From NCBI GenBank assembly GCA_030841245.1, contig JAVEDG010000217.1, positions 1 through 7,609 on the forward strand: a stretch of 7,609 nucleotides of DNA, read 5' to 3'. Origin of the DNA: Actinomycetota bacterium (GTDB lineage: Bacteria > Actinomycetota > Actinomycetes > JACCUZ01). The notes beneath the pieces were generated by a model. That model was given only the letters and a program-made list of their open reading frames with translations, had not been told where the DNA came from and searched no databases. Position 1 is the stretch's first letter. Each line of letters opens with the position of its first letter. Made by a program: the position numbers and the translations under genes. Below, piece by piece: positions 1-5,547 of this stretch.

Positions 1-518
1 TGAACGAGGGCAGTGGGCCGCGAGGCGGTGCCTACGAGGCGCAGCATCTCGAGGTCGCGCGTCTGGTCGGCGAGGGCGTCGACGCGGTCACGGGCCGGCC
101 GCGCGCCAGGTCCTTGGTCTACTGCAGCCGCAGTGGCCCGCCGAGCCAGCCGTGGCTCGAGCCGGACGTGAACGACCACTTGCGACAGCTGGCCACCCAG
201 GGCAGGTCGTCCGTCGTCCTGGTGCCGATCGGCTTCATCTCCGACCACATGGAGGTGCGCTTCGACCTCGACGCGGAGGCCTTGGAGACCGCTGGGAGCC
301 TCGGGCTGGCGTGCACCCGGGCGGCGACGGTGGGCACCGACCCCACGTTCGTCGCAGCCGTCCGCGAGCTGGTGCTCGAGCGTGCGGCGGTGGAGCGAGG
401 AGACACGCCGGTACGCCGGGTGCTCGGCGACCTCGGGCCGAGCCACGACTCCTGCCCCGCCGGCTGCTGCCCGAACCTGCGCGCCCCGGGGACGCCCGCG
501 CTGTGCGGGCTCGACTGA
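1..518 (+). CDS. hemH: Ferrochelatase, C-terminal part (5' end outside window)
   Basis: C-terminal 171 residues of ferrochelatase, read from base 3 to the TGA at 516-518. The enzyme inserts Fe(2+) into a porphyrin; in Actinobacteria the substrate is normally coproporphyrin III, with decarboxylation to haem afterwards (family knowledge). Recognisable family segments are GGAYEAQHLEVARLV, then SRSGPPSQPWLEPDVNDHL, then PIGFISDHMEV. The Glu in DHMEV (visible residue 84) matches the conserved active-site acid of the family. The tail is cysteine-rich, with C151, C155, C156 and C168 in window numbering. Some actinobacterial ferrochelatases carry a [2Fe-2S] cluster held partly by C-terminal cysteines, so these are candidate ligands. 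Family members are about 330-400 residues, so roughly half is visible. The gene ends six bases from the end of the convergent PBP gene. Confidence 0.95.
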   Translation, partial: NEGSGPRGGAYEAQHLEVARLVGEGVDAVTGRPRARSLVYCSRSGPPSQPWLEPDVNDHLRQLATQGRSSVVLVPIGFISDHMEVRFDLDAEALETAGSLGLACTRAATVGTDPTFVAAVRELVLERAAVERGDTPVRRVLGDLGPSHDSCPAGCCPNLRAPGTPALCGLD

Positions 519-528
519 CCGCCGTCAG
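515..528. terminator. Short hairpin across two convergent stop codons
   Basis: Perfect inverted repeat CTGAC (515-519), loop CGCC, GTCAG (524-528). Its arms contain the ferrochelatase TGA (516-518) and the complement of the PBP stop (525-527). It lies exactly at the convergent junction and could act in both directions. The stem is only 5 bp and no T-run follows on either strand, so a role as an intrinsic terminator is weakly supported. Confidence 0.25.
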
Positions 529-2444
529 CGCGTGACCGCCTCCAGGAACTGCCTGGCCACGGGTCCGGCCGTGTGGCTGCCGGAGTCGCCCTCCTCCACC
601 AGGACAGCGAAAGCCAGGTCGCCGCGGTAGCCGATCAACCAGGCGTGCGTCTTGGGCGGCGTGGCCGTCCCGAACTCCGCGGTCCCCGTCTTGGCTCCCA
701 CCGGCGTACCCGGCAGGTCGACGACGGTGGCCGTGCCGGAGCGCACCGTCTCGCGCATCAGGCCGCGGAGCGCAGGAGCGATCCCTCGGGGCAGCGGCGG
801 CAGACCAGCGGGCTCGGGCGCACCTCGGCGAAGCAGCACCGGGATGTGGGGAGTGCCCGACTCGACGGCAGCCGCCACCATCGCCATGGCGAGGGGGCTT
901 ACCTCGACCTTCCCCTGGCCGATGGTGTCGGCGGCCTGCTCGACCGACGAGTCGGCCGGCGGCACCGACCCGCTGAACGCCGGCGTCCCGAGGCGCCAGT
1001 CGTTGCCCAGCCCGAACAAGCGGGCTGCGGCGGCGATGGCCGATCGCGGCAACCGCGTGGTGGCGCCGATGAACGCGGTGTTGCAGGACTCGGCGAAGTC
1101 CCGCGAGAACGGCACCGCCCCCAGCGAGCCGAGATCGTCGTAGTTCTTGAACTGCTTGCCGTCCACCGTGACAGTCAGCGGGCAGTTCACGGTGTCGCTC
1201 GGGTGCAGGCCGCTGCGCAGCAGCGCGGCTGTCGAGACGACCTTGAACGTCGAGCCGGGCGCGTATCGTCCGACGACGGCCCGGTCGAACGTGCTATCGG
1301 CCGGTGTGCTGGCGGCCGCCAGGACCTCACCTGTGCTGGGCCGCACGGCGACCATCGCGGCCGGTGATGGAGCCGCGGCGAGGGCCCGTTCCGCCGCAGC
1401 CTGCAGGCGTGCGTCCAACGTGGTGCGCAGCGGCGTCCCGGCGTGGCCGACGAACCGGTGCAGCACGCCGAGCGTGGCGCCGTCCGTCCGGCGCTCCAGC
1501 AGGACCGCGCCGGACGGTTGCCCCGCGAGCCGGCGCTGGAAGGCCAGCTGAAGCCCGGAGGTGCCCACGTCGTCCACGGCGGACGCGAGCGGGCCGGCCG
1601 CCGCGAGGGTCTCCTTCGACGCGGGGCGGACCGTGCCGAGCAGCGCACGGCCGAAGGTCGCGGTCGGCGCCAGGGTCAGGCTGCCGTCTCGGAACACCAG
1701 ACCGGGGATCGCGTGCAAGGACCCCGACACAGCGGCGAAGTCGTGCTTGCGCAGGGTGATGACGGGCACGAACTGGTCCGGTGGTGCCTGCTCGACCCGG
1801 GACCGTAAGGAGGTCGGGTCCACGTCGAGGCGGGCCAGGGCGGCGTACGCGCGGGCCGGGTCGGCGAGCCGCCTCGGCTCGATGCCGATGTCGACCACCG
1901 GCCTCTCGCGCATCAGCGGCACACCGTCCCGGTCGAGCACGGGGGCCCGGGGCGGCAGGGCTCGGGCCCGGCTCAGTCGGGTGGTCGCGGTCAGCCGGGG
2001 GTGCACCACCGCGGGGGACCAGGTGACCAGCCAGCTGCTGTCGTTGCCGCGCGCCTGGTGCAGGGTGAGTCGGGAGGAGTAGGTCCAGGTCCCGAGGGTG
2101 GCGAGCGTCATCGTCACGCTGGTTCGGGCCCGGATGCGCCCTCGGTCGTCCGGCGAGCCGACCTCGCCGACGAGCCGTGCCCTGGTCGTCGTGACCGAGA
2201 GGTCCGAGCCGACCTGGCGAAGCAGCGTCCGGGCGGGACCGGGATGGTCCGTGCGTCGCGCCGCGGCCGTGAAACGACCGCCGGACCAGGCCGCCAGGAA
2301 CGCCTCCGCGGCGCTGCGGGCCCGGGTCCGTCGGTCGTCGCTGTGGCTGCACGCGGCGAGGGCGGCGGTGACCAGCACCAGCGTCAGCGTCACGGCCGTG
2401 AGGCGCGCGCCCCGCCTTTGCCCCGTGATCATTCGGCCCGTCAT
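525..2444 (-). CDS. Class B penicillin-binding protein, MecA_N-type lipoprotein (transpeptidase)
   Basis: D,D-transpeptidase predicted to cross-link peptidoglycan on the outer face of the membrane. With the ATG at 2444 it has 639 residues. Residues 10-32 form a signal peptide with a basic n-region (RRGAR), a hydrophobic core and a lipobox ending LAAC, with Cys32 the likely lipidated residue. Residues about 40-150 look like the NTF2-like MecA_N domain (SAAEAFLAAWSGGRF). About 155-320 is the PBP dimerisation region, opening at RAPVLDRDG. The C-terminal transpeptidase domain keeps all three catalytic motifs: STFK at 398-401, SCN at 453-455 and KTGT at 585-588. The architecture resembles lipoprotein PBPs such as M. 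tuberculosis Rv2864c. In-frame ATGs also lie at 2468 and 2432; 2444 has a GGTGGG about 10 bases upstream, and all three keep the lipoprotein signal. The open frame continues to 2852, but that part overlaps the divergent phosphatase gene and is not used. It stands alone between ferrochelatase and suhB. Its regulation is not visible. Confidence 0.93.
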   Translation of the reverse strand: MTGRMITGQRRGARLTAVTLTLVLVTAALAACSHSDDRRTRARSAAEAFLAAWSGGRFTAAARRTDHPGPARTLLRQVGSDLSVTTTRARLVGEVGSPDDRGRIRARTSVTMTLATLGTWTYSSRLTLHQARGNDSSWLVTWSPAVVHPRLTATTRLSRARALPPRAPVLDRDGVPLMRERPVVDIGIEPRRLADPARAYAALARLDVDPTSLRSRVEQAPPDQFVPVITLRKHDFAAVSGSLHAIPGLVFRDGSLTLAPTATFGRALLGTVRPASKETLAAAGPLASAVDDVGTSGLQLAFQRRLAGQPSGAVLLERRTDGATLGVLHRFVGHAGTPLRTTLDARLQAAAERALAAAPSPAAMVAVRPSTGEVLAAASTPADSTFDRAVVGRYAPGSTFKVVSTAALLRSGLHPSDTVNCPLTVTVDGKQFKNYDDLGSLGAVPFSRDFAESCNTAFIGATTRLPRSAIAAAARLFGLGNDWRLGTPAFSGSVPPADSSVEQAADTIGQGKVEVSPLAMAMVAAAVESGTPHIPVLLRRGAPEPAGLPPLPRGIAPALRGLMRETVRSGTATVVDLPGTPVGAKTGTAEFGTATPPKTHAWLIGYRGDLAFAVLVEEGDSGSHTAGPVARQFLEAVTR

Positions 2445-2523
2445 CGCGCTCGCACCCACCGGCGCCATCCTGCCGGACGGCCGGGCGCGTCGGCTCGGCC
2501 GGGGCAGGGCACACTTGGCGCGC
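2445..2523. promoter_or_regulatory. Divergent promoter region; possible leaderless -10 for suhB
   Basis: These 79 bases separate the PBP and inositol monophosphatase starts and must hold promoters for both, unless the PBP promoter lies inside suhB. CACACT (2510-2515) sits 8 bases before the GTG at 2524. That position fits the actinobacterial -10 pattern (consensus TANNNT, first T replaced by C) of a leaderless transcript. The GTG has no Shine-Dalgarno sequence at normal spacing; the nearest purine run, GGGGCAGGG, ends 14 bases before it. No convincing -35 is visible. No clear PBP promoter was found. Confidence 0.35.
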
Positions 2524-3369
2524 GTGAGCATCGAGCGCGACACCTCGCCATCGGACGCGGGCCAGGACACCGGCCGGCCGGACATCACCGAGCTGCTTGC
2601 CATCGCCGTCGACGCGGCGGCGGCGGCAGCACGTCTGGTGCGGGACCAACGCCCGGAGCACCTGGCGGTGACGGCGACGAAGTCCAGCGCCACCGACGTC
2701 GTCACCGAGATGGACCAGGCCAGCGAGGCGCTGCTCGTGGCGCGGATCCGGTCGGCCCGACCGGCGGACGGGTTCCTCGGCGAGGAGGGCGCGCACGAAC
2801 CCGGTCGCTCGGGGGTCGTCTGGGTGATCGACCCGATCGACGGGACCGTCAACTACCTCTACGGCATCCCGACGTACGCCGTGAGCGTCGGGGTCCAGGT
2901 GGACGGACGCCCGGTGGCCGGGGTGGTGCACAACCCGGTCAGTGGTGAGGTGTGGACGGCCAGCCGGGGAAACGGCGCGTTCCTGAACGGCCGCGAGGTG
3001 CGGGTCAACGAGCCGCCAGAGCTGGCCATGGCTCTCGTCGCGACGGGCTTCGGCTACGCCCCGGAGGCACGTGCTCGTCAGGCCGAGGTCGTGCGCGCCC
3101 TGCTGCCCCGGATCAGAGACATCCGACGGGCCGGTTCGGCCTCGCTGGACCTGTGTGCGGTGGCGACCGGACGCGCGGACGCCTACTTCGAGCAGGGGGC
3201 CAAGCCGTGGGACCTTGCCGCAGGCGCGCTGATCGCCCAGGAGGCGGGAGCCGTCGTCGGTGGCCTCGCCGGCAGGTCGGCCGGCGAGGACCTGGTCATC
3301 GCGGCACCTGCCGGCCTGTTCGCCGAGCTCGAGGCCATGCTGGCCGAGCTGGGAGCGGACCGCACCTGA
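2524..3369 (+). CDS. suhB: Inositol monophosphatase family protein (SuhB-like)
   Basis: 281-residue cytosolic Mg(2+)-dependent phosphatase of the inositol monophosphatase superfamily. The metal-site motifs are intact: Glu87-Glu88 in GEEG, Asp103 and Asp106 in DPIDGT (103-108), and Asp230 in KPWDLAAG. The Ala/Gly-rich C-terminal half (AGSASLDLCAVATGRADAYFE) is also typical. Substrates in this superfamily include myo-inositol-1-phosphate, histidinol phosphate and fructose-1,6-bisphosphate, and sequence alone does not separate them. The suhB assignment rests on the neighbourhood: suhB Rv2701c of M. tuberculosis lies in the same block with DUF4193, DUF3093 and dut. In that role it would supply inositol for phosphatidylinositol and mycothiol (inference). 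The GTG at 2524 was chosen because any upstream start would run into the divergent PBP gene, and the protein begins at normal family length. The next in-frame ATG would remove part of the domain. Confidence 0.9.
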   Translation: MSIERDTSPSDAGQDTGRPDITELLAIAVDAAAAAARLVRDQRPEHLAVTATKSSATDVVTEMDQASEALLVARIRSARPADGFLGEEGAHEPGRSGVVWVIDPIDGTVNYLYGIPTYAVSVGVQVDGRPVAGVVHNPVSGEVWTASRGNGAFLNGREVRVNEPPELAMALVATGFGYAPEARARQAEVVRALLPRIRDIRRAGSASLDLCAVATGRADAYFEQGAKPWDLAAGALIAQEAGAVVGGLAGRSAGEDLVIAAPAGLFAELEAMLAELGADRT

Positions 3370-3399
3370 GGCGGCGCCAGGCGGAGGGAGTCCTTCAGG
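3365..3399. terminator. Possible bidirectional hairpin at suhB / small-gene convergent end
   Basis: CCTGAGG (3365-3371) can pair with CCTTCAGG (3392-3399) in a 7-bp stem that includes one G-T wobble, with a loop of about 22 bases. The arms contain the suhB stop (3367-3369) and the stop of the opposing small gene (3395-3397). On the minus strand the wobble becomes an A-C mismatch. There is no T-run, so its function as a terminator is uncertain. Confidence 0.25.
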
Positions 3400-3589
3400 A
3401 GCAGGCCGGGGCCACGTCGTCGAGCATAACCGGCAGCTCACCGGTGTTCTCCTGCTCGAGCCGCTGCAGCGACTCGATCTCGCCGAGCCGGATCGAGGCG
3501 AGGTACTCGTCGCCGTCGCGCTCGGCCTGCGCCAGAGACTCACGCGCGGCGTCGATGCGGTCCTGGATCTCCTGCAGGAAGTCGCCCAT
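3395..3589 (-). CDS. Small helical protein of unknown function (64 aa)
   Basis: 64-residue acidic protein beginning MGDFLQEIQDRIDAARESLA. I recognise the pattern from small uncharacterised actinobacterial proteins but know no function for it. Residues 1-47 have the heptad-like spacing of hydrophobics and the many E, R, Q and A residues of a long amphipathic helix, possibly a helical hairpin or coiled coil. The tail (about 48-64) looks unstructured and ends PACS. No signal peptide or membrane segment is visible. The ATG at 3589 is preferred because GAGAGG lies 8 bases upstream of it on the minus strand. An in-frame TTG at 3619 would add ten residues but would include that ribosome binding site. 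The gene is convergent with suhB and divergent from DUF4193. It occupies the position that cei (Rv2700) holds in M. tuberculosis but shows no resemblance to an envelope protein. Confidence 0.75.
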   Translation of the reverse strand: MGDFLQEIQDRIDAARESLAQAERDGDEYLASIRLGEIESLQRLEQENTGELPVMLDDVAPACS

Positions 3590-3634
3590 GACACCAGCCT
3601 CTCGCTTGCAGCCCGACAAATCGGACGCGGGACG

Positions 3635-3662
3635 TGCTTACCCGGATGCCCGGGACAGCCAA
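3635..3662 (-). promoter_or_regulatory. Candidate promoter for the 64-aa gene
   Basis: Read on the minus strand, TTGGCT (3657-3662) and TAAGCA (3635-3640) are 16 bases apart and about 45 bases before the start at 3589. This is a plausible -35/-10 pair for a vegetative sigma factor, although the -10 lacks the final T. A short inverted repeat, CCCGG-ATGC-CCGGG (3641-3654), fills the spacer and could be an operator or chance. Confidence 0.25.
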
Positions 3663-3851
3663 ACCTCGCCCGGTTGGACGCGCATTCCCGGCCCACGGAT
3701 CCGTCGGGCACGCATGGTGTGAAATGGGGTGCGGGAGCGTGTGCGCGTCACTTGTCAGGACCACTCATCCGGGCATGGCACAATCTCACGCCCCGGCACG
3801 GGCACAAACGCGACCGGCCGTGCGTTACACGCGCGCACCTTCCGCTCCACT

Positions 3852-3881
3852 GTGGCACCGGCCACCCTCGCCGAAAGGGTG
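3852..3881 (+). promoter_or_regulatory. Two mutually exclusive leader hairpins; one hides the DUF4193 ribosome binding site
   Basis: Hairpin A is GTGGC (3852-3856), loop ACCG, GCCAC (3861-3865). Hairpin B is CACCCT (3863-3868), loop CGCCGAA, AGGGTG (3876-3881). Both are perfect, and they share bases 3863-3865, so they cannot form together. The Shine-Dalgarno AAAGGG (3874-3879, 8 bases before the ATG at 3888) falls largely in the right arm of hairpin B. B would therefore block translation start and A would free it. This is the layout of a translational switch, but the stems are only 5-6 bp and no ligand or known riboswitch class is recognisable. Confidence 0.35.
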
Positions 3882-3887
3882 ACTCTC

Positions 3888-4187
3888 ATGGCAACCGACT
3901 ACGACTCCCCACGCAAGACCGATGACGAGCTGTCCGAGGACAGTCTCGAAGAGCTGAAGGCACGCCGCGCGGACAAGGCTGCAGGAACCGTAGATGTCGA
4001 CGAGGCCGACCTGGCCGAGTCGCTGGAGCTACCGGGCGCCGACCTGTCCAACGAGGAGCTGTCCGTCCGAGTCCTGCCTCGGCAGGCCGACGAGTTCACC
4101 TGCTCCAGCTGCTTCCTGGTGCACCACCGCAGCCAGCTCGCCAAGCAGAAGGGATCCAAGCTGATCTGCAAGGACTGCGCGGCCTGA
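3888..4187 (+). CDS. DUF4193 family zinc-ribbon protein
   Basis: 99-residue protein matching the actinobacterial DUF4193 family over its whole length: the opening MATDYDSPRKTDDELSEDS, the central ELPGADLSNEELSVRVLPRQ, and FTCSSCFLVHHRSQLA near the end. Four cysteines in two CxxC pairs (C72/C75 and C94/C97, 18 residues between pairs) look like a zinc ribbon. Residues 1-60 are strongly acidic and probably flexible. The function is unknown; a zinc ribbon behind an acidic arm suggests binding to a nucleic acid or protein machine, which is inference only. The M. tuberculosis counterpart is Rv2699c. The ATG at 3888 has a good ribosome binding site, AAAGGG, 8 bases upstream, and matches the family start; the frame is open further upstream but that part is non-coding. 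Its leader can form alternative hairpins. The EcsC-like gene follows 58 bases downstream on the same strand, so co-transcription is possible. Confidence 0.93.
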   Translation: MATDYDSPRKTDDELSEDSLEELKARRADKAAGTVDVDEADLAESLELPGADLSNEELSVRVLPRQADEFTCSSCFLVHHRSQLAKQKGSKLICKDCAA

Positions 4188-4222
4188 CCCGCGGGCTGCA
4201 TGATCCTTCAGGACTGGGACGC

Positions 4223-4241
4223 TCAGCCCGGGGCAGGCTGA
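4223..4241 (+). promoter_or_regulatory. Hairpin overlapping the ribosome binding site of the EcsC-like gene
   Basis: Perfect inverted repeat TCAGCC (4223-4228), loop CGGGGCA, GGCTGA (4236-4241), ending four bases before the ATG at 4246. The only Shine-Dalgarno-like sequence, GGCAGG (4232-4237), lies in its loop and right arm. It could damp translation or act as a weak attenuator after DUF4193. No T-run follows, so it is a poor terminator. Confidence 0.25.
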
Positions 4242-4245
4242 CGAA

Positions 4246-5049
4246 ATGTCTGAACCAGAGGAGCGGCGCGTGCCGTCCGGAGCCGAGACGACCGAAGGCC
4301 CCGATCAGGACCCGGCACCGGCGGACCGGGTCGGGGCCCTCGTCGCACGTCTGACAGAACCCGGTGGCGCGGGTCGCCCCGACACCCGGGCGCTCGGCGG
4401 GCTCATCAAGGCGCTGGCGGTCTCGGGGCGACGGGCCGGTCGCGCCTCTGTCCTCGGCGGCCGATGGCTCACGGAGCTGTTCCTCGACATCGTGCCGCGG
4501 GTCCCGGTCCGGGACCTGGACACGTTGCGTTCCCACCACCGCGGCCTCGAGGGGGACGACCTGGCGCAGGCGTTGATCTCCGGCGCAGCCAAGGCGACGG
4601 CAGCTGTCGGTGCCGGCGGTGGTGCGCTCGCCGCGGTCGAGTTCGCCGCCCCGCCGACGCTGCTCACGGCACCGGCCCAGATCGCTGCCGAGACCCTGCT
4701 CGTGGGAGCAATCGAGGTCAAGCTGATCGCCGAGCTGCACGAGGTCTACGGGCAGGTGCCGCCGGGCTCGCGCAGCCAGCGCGCCTCGGCGTACGTCGTG
4801 TCGTGGACCAACCGGCGCGGTGTCGACCCGAGCAACCCGGTGCGGACCGGTCTGGCCGCCGCCTCGGTGGCGCGCAGCGCGCTGCGGCGCCGGCTGATGC
4901 GACGAGCCGCCACCAACCTCACGACCCTGGGACCGCTGATGAGCGGCGCGGTCGCGGGCAGTGTCGTCAACCACCGCGAGACTCGCCGGCTCGGCGACGA
5001 CGTCCGGGCCGACCTGCGCCGCCGAGCCGGGCGCCGGCCTCAGGACTGA
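4246..5049 (+). CDS. Uncharacterised protein, resembles EcsC family
   Basis: 267-residue protein of unknown function. Residues 1-30 are charged and Pro/Glu-rich, likely disordered. Residues 108-165 are rich in Ala and Gly and form hydrophobic helices (GAAKATAAVGAGGGALAAVEF, then PPTLLTAPAQIAAETLLVGAIEVKLIAELHEVYG). Residues 175-222 are basic, with an Arg-rich helix (SALRRRLMRR). Residues 223-267 include GPLMSGAVAGSVVNHRETRRLG. The Ala/Gly segment leading to a YG, and the closing pattern of small residues then N then a charged helix, recall the EcsC family, itself of unclear role; a profile search could contradict this. No signal peptide and no definite transmembrane span were seen, though peripheral membrane contact is possible. 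The ATG at 4246 has a modest GGCAGG 8 bases upstream. The 3' end overlaps the convergent DUF3093 gene by ten bases. I see no equivalent in the mycobacterial version of this block. Confidence 0.85.
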   Translation: MSEPEERRVPSGAETTEGPDQDPAPADRVGALVARLTEPGGAGRPDTRALGGLIKALAVSGRRAGRASVLGGRWLTELFLDIVPRVPVRDLDTLRSHHRGLEGDDLAQALISGAAKATAAVGAGGGALAAVEFAAPPTLLTAPAQIAAETLLVGAIEVKLIAELHEVYGQVPPGSRSQRASAYVVSWTNRRGVDPSNPVRTGLAAASVARSALRRRLMRRAATNLTTLGPLMSGAVAGSVVNHRETRRLGDDVRADLRRRAGRRPQD

Positions 5050-5055
5050 CGGCGC
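5031..5055. terminator. Possible bidirectional terminator at EcsC-like / DUF3093 overlap
   Basis: Perfect 6-bp GC-only stem GCGCCG (5031-5036) with CGGCGC (5050-5055), enclosing 13 bases that contain both convergent stop codons (5040-5042 minus, 5047-5049 plus). Inside the loop TCAG and CTGA are also complementary. This is the strongest of the three convergent-end hairpins, but it lacks a T-run. Confidence 0.3.
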
Positions 5056-5495
5056 GACCGGGCGCCCTCGATCGCCGCAGCAAGCTCGTGGGGTCGCCGC
5101 GTCGCGACGTACCAGTAGGGGGTGCGGTCGGCGTCGTCGCGGACGGCGAGCGTGACCGCACCGGGTACCCAGCCCCGGATCAGGTGGTACGCAGCCGGGT
5201 CCGCGTCCGGGCCGCGCACCCGCCGGGCCGCCTCGCCGTCGATCGCGACCGCCCGGCCCAGCAGGTCGACGGGGATGCTCGCCGGCCCGGCGACCAGCGT
5301 GGAGCCGACGACCCGGACCGGTGCCGCTGAGGTCACCAAGCCCCAGCTGAACAGGCCGCCGCCGACGAGCACGACGGCGAGCGCCCAGACCGGGCCGAGT
5401 GCGACCAGCACCGCGAGCCCGAGGGAGAGCACCCAGAGCCATCCCACGACCCACAGCCACCAAGGCGGCCACAACCGCTCGTCGTAGGTCCCCAC
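5040..5495 (-). CDS. DUF3093 family membrane protein
   Basis: 151-residue protein of the actinobacterial DUF3093 family; function unknown. It opens GTYDERLWPPWWLW, close to the conserved family start, followed by two hydrophobic segments at about 11-33 and 36-55 that should form a membrane hairpin. The soluble C-terminal domain carries family-typical features: IPVDLLGRAVAIDGEAARR, then RGWVPGAVTLAV, then TPYWYVATRRPHELAAAI. The M. tuberculosis equivalent is Rv2698. The GTG at 5495 was chosen because AGG lies 9 bases upstream and the conserved region starts immediately. The alternative ATG at 5549 would add 18 residues and would make its start codon overlap that of the divergent DUF885 gene. 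Its 3' end overlaps the EcsC-like gene by ten bases. No clear promoter is seen in the 52-base gap; the duplicated ACGGTGCG there may matter. Confidence 0.9.
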   Translation of the reverse strand: MGTYDERLWPPWWLWVVGWLWVLSLGLAVLVALGPVWALAVVLVGGGLFSWGLVTSAAPVRVVGSTLVAGPASIPVDLLGRAVAIDGEAARRVRGPDADPAAYHLIRGWVPGAVTLAVRDDADRTPYWYVATRRPHELAAAIEGARSRRQS

Positions 5496-5510
5496 GACGG
5501 TCAGCCTGGC

Positions 5511-5543
5511 ACGGTGCGAAACGGGGACCGCGGGTACGGTGCG
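5511..5543. repeat. Direct repeat ACGGTGCG in divergent promoter region
   Basis: ACGGTGCG occurs at 5511-5518 and 5536-5543, 25 bases apart, between the DUF3093 and DUF885 starts. The first copy belongs to a small palindrome, GCACGGTGC; the second overlaps the proposed DUF885 -10. It could be a paired regulator site, but eight-base repeats are not rare in such GC-rich DNA. Confidence 0.25.
5535..5540 (+). promoter_or_regulatory. -10 element of a likely leaderless DUF885 transcript
   Basis: TACGGT matches the actinobacterial -10 consensus TANNNT and ends 7 bases before the ATG at 5548, which would place transcription start at or next to the A of ATG. No Shine-Dalgarno sequence precedes this ATG, which supports leaderless initiation. 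No convincing -35 is visible. Confidence 0.5.
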
Positions 5544-5547
5544 CCGC

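Larger units (their letters stand above)
3590..3887. other. Non-coding intergenic region between divergent small gene and DUF4193
   Basis: About 298 bases without a convincing gene. Open frames through it lack ribosome binding sites and resemble no family. It is noticeably richer in A and T than the flanking genes, as expected of control DNA. Contents: the candidate minus-strand promoter near 3635-3662; TTGTCA (3752-3757) and CACAAT (3779-3784), which resemble -35 and -10 elements for DUF4193 but are 21 bases apart, too far for a standard promoter; a direct repeat GGCACAA at 3777-3783 and 3801-3807; and the leader hairpins at 3852-3881 described separately. I see no recognisable transcription factor operator. 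Confidence 0.6.

Noticed and set aside
2098..2523. Upstream extension of the suhB reading frame
   Set aside because: The frame is open, but this stretch is antisense to the PBP N-terminal domain and signal peptide, and the family fold begins just after the GTG at 2524.
2001..2948. 315-codon plus-strand open frame across the PBP and suhB starts
   Set aside because: It is out of frame with suhB and antisense to the PBP; the translation is Arg/Gly/Ala-rich filler.
1327..3711. 794-codon open frame on the minus strand
   Set aside because: It overlaps the PBP in another frame and runs antisense to suhB. The translation is Arg/Pro/Gly-rich without motifs, so it is a composition artefact.
3752..3784. 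TTGTCA and CACAAT as a promoter for DUF4193
   Set aside because: The spacing of 21 bases is too long for a standard -35/-10 pair, and the -10 is weak. Mentioned only as content of the intergenic region.
3777..3807. GGCACAA direct repeats as iterons or a CRISPR-like array
   Set aside because: There are only two seven-base copies, with no further units or conserved spacer length.
3729..3887. N-terminal extension of DUF4193 from a GTG at 3729
   Set aside because: The ATG at 3888 has a well-spaced AAAGGG and matches the family start. The extension has no homology-like pattern and lies in AT-richer control DNA.
4178..4199. Hairpin at the DUF4193 stop as an intrinsic terminator
   Set aside because: GCGGCC/GGCTGC needs a G-T pair, has a 10-base loop and no T-run. 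It is too weak to list as a terminator.
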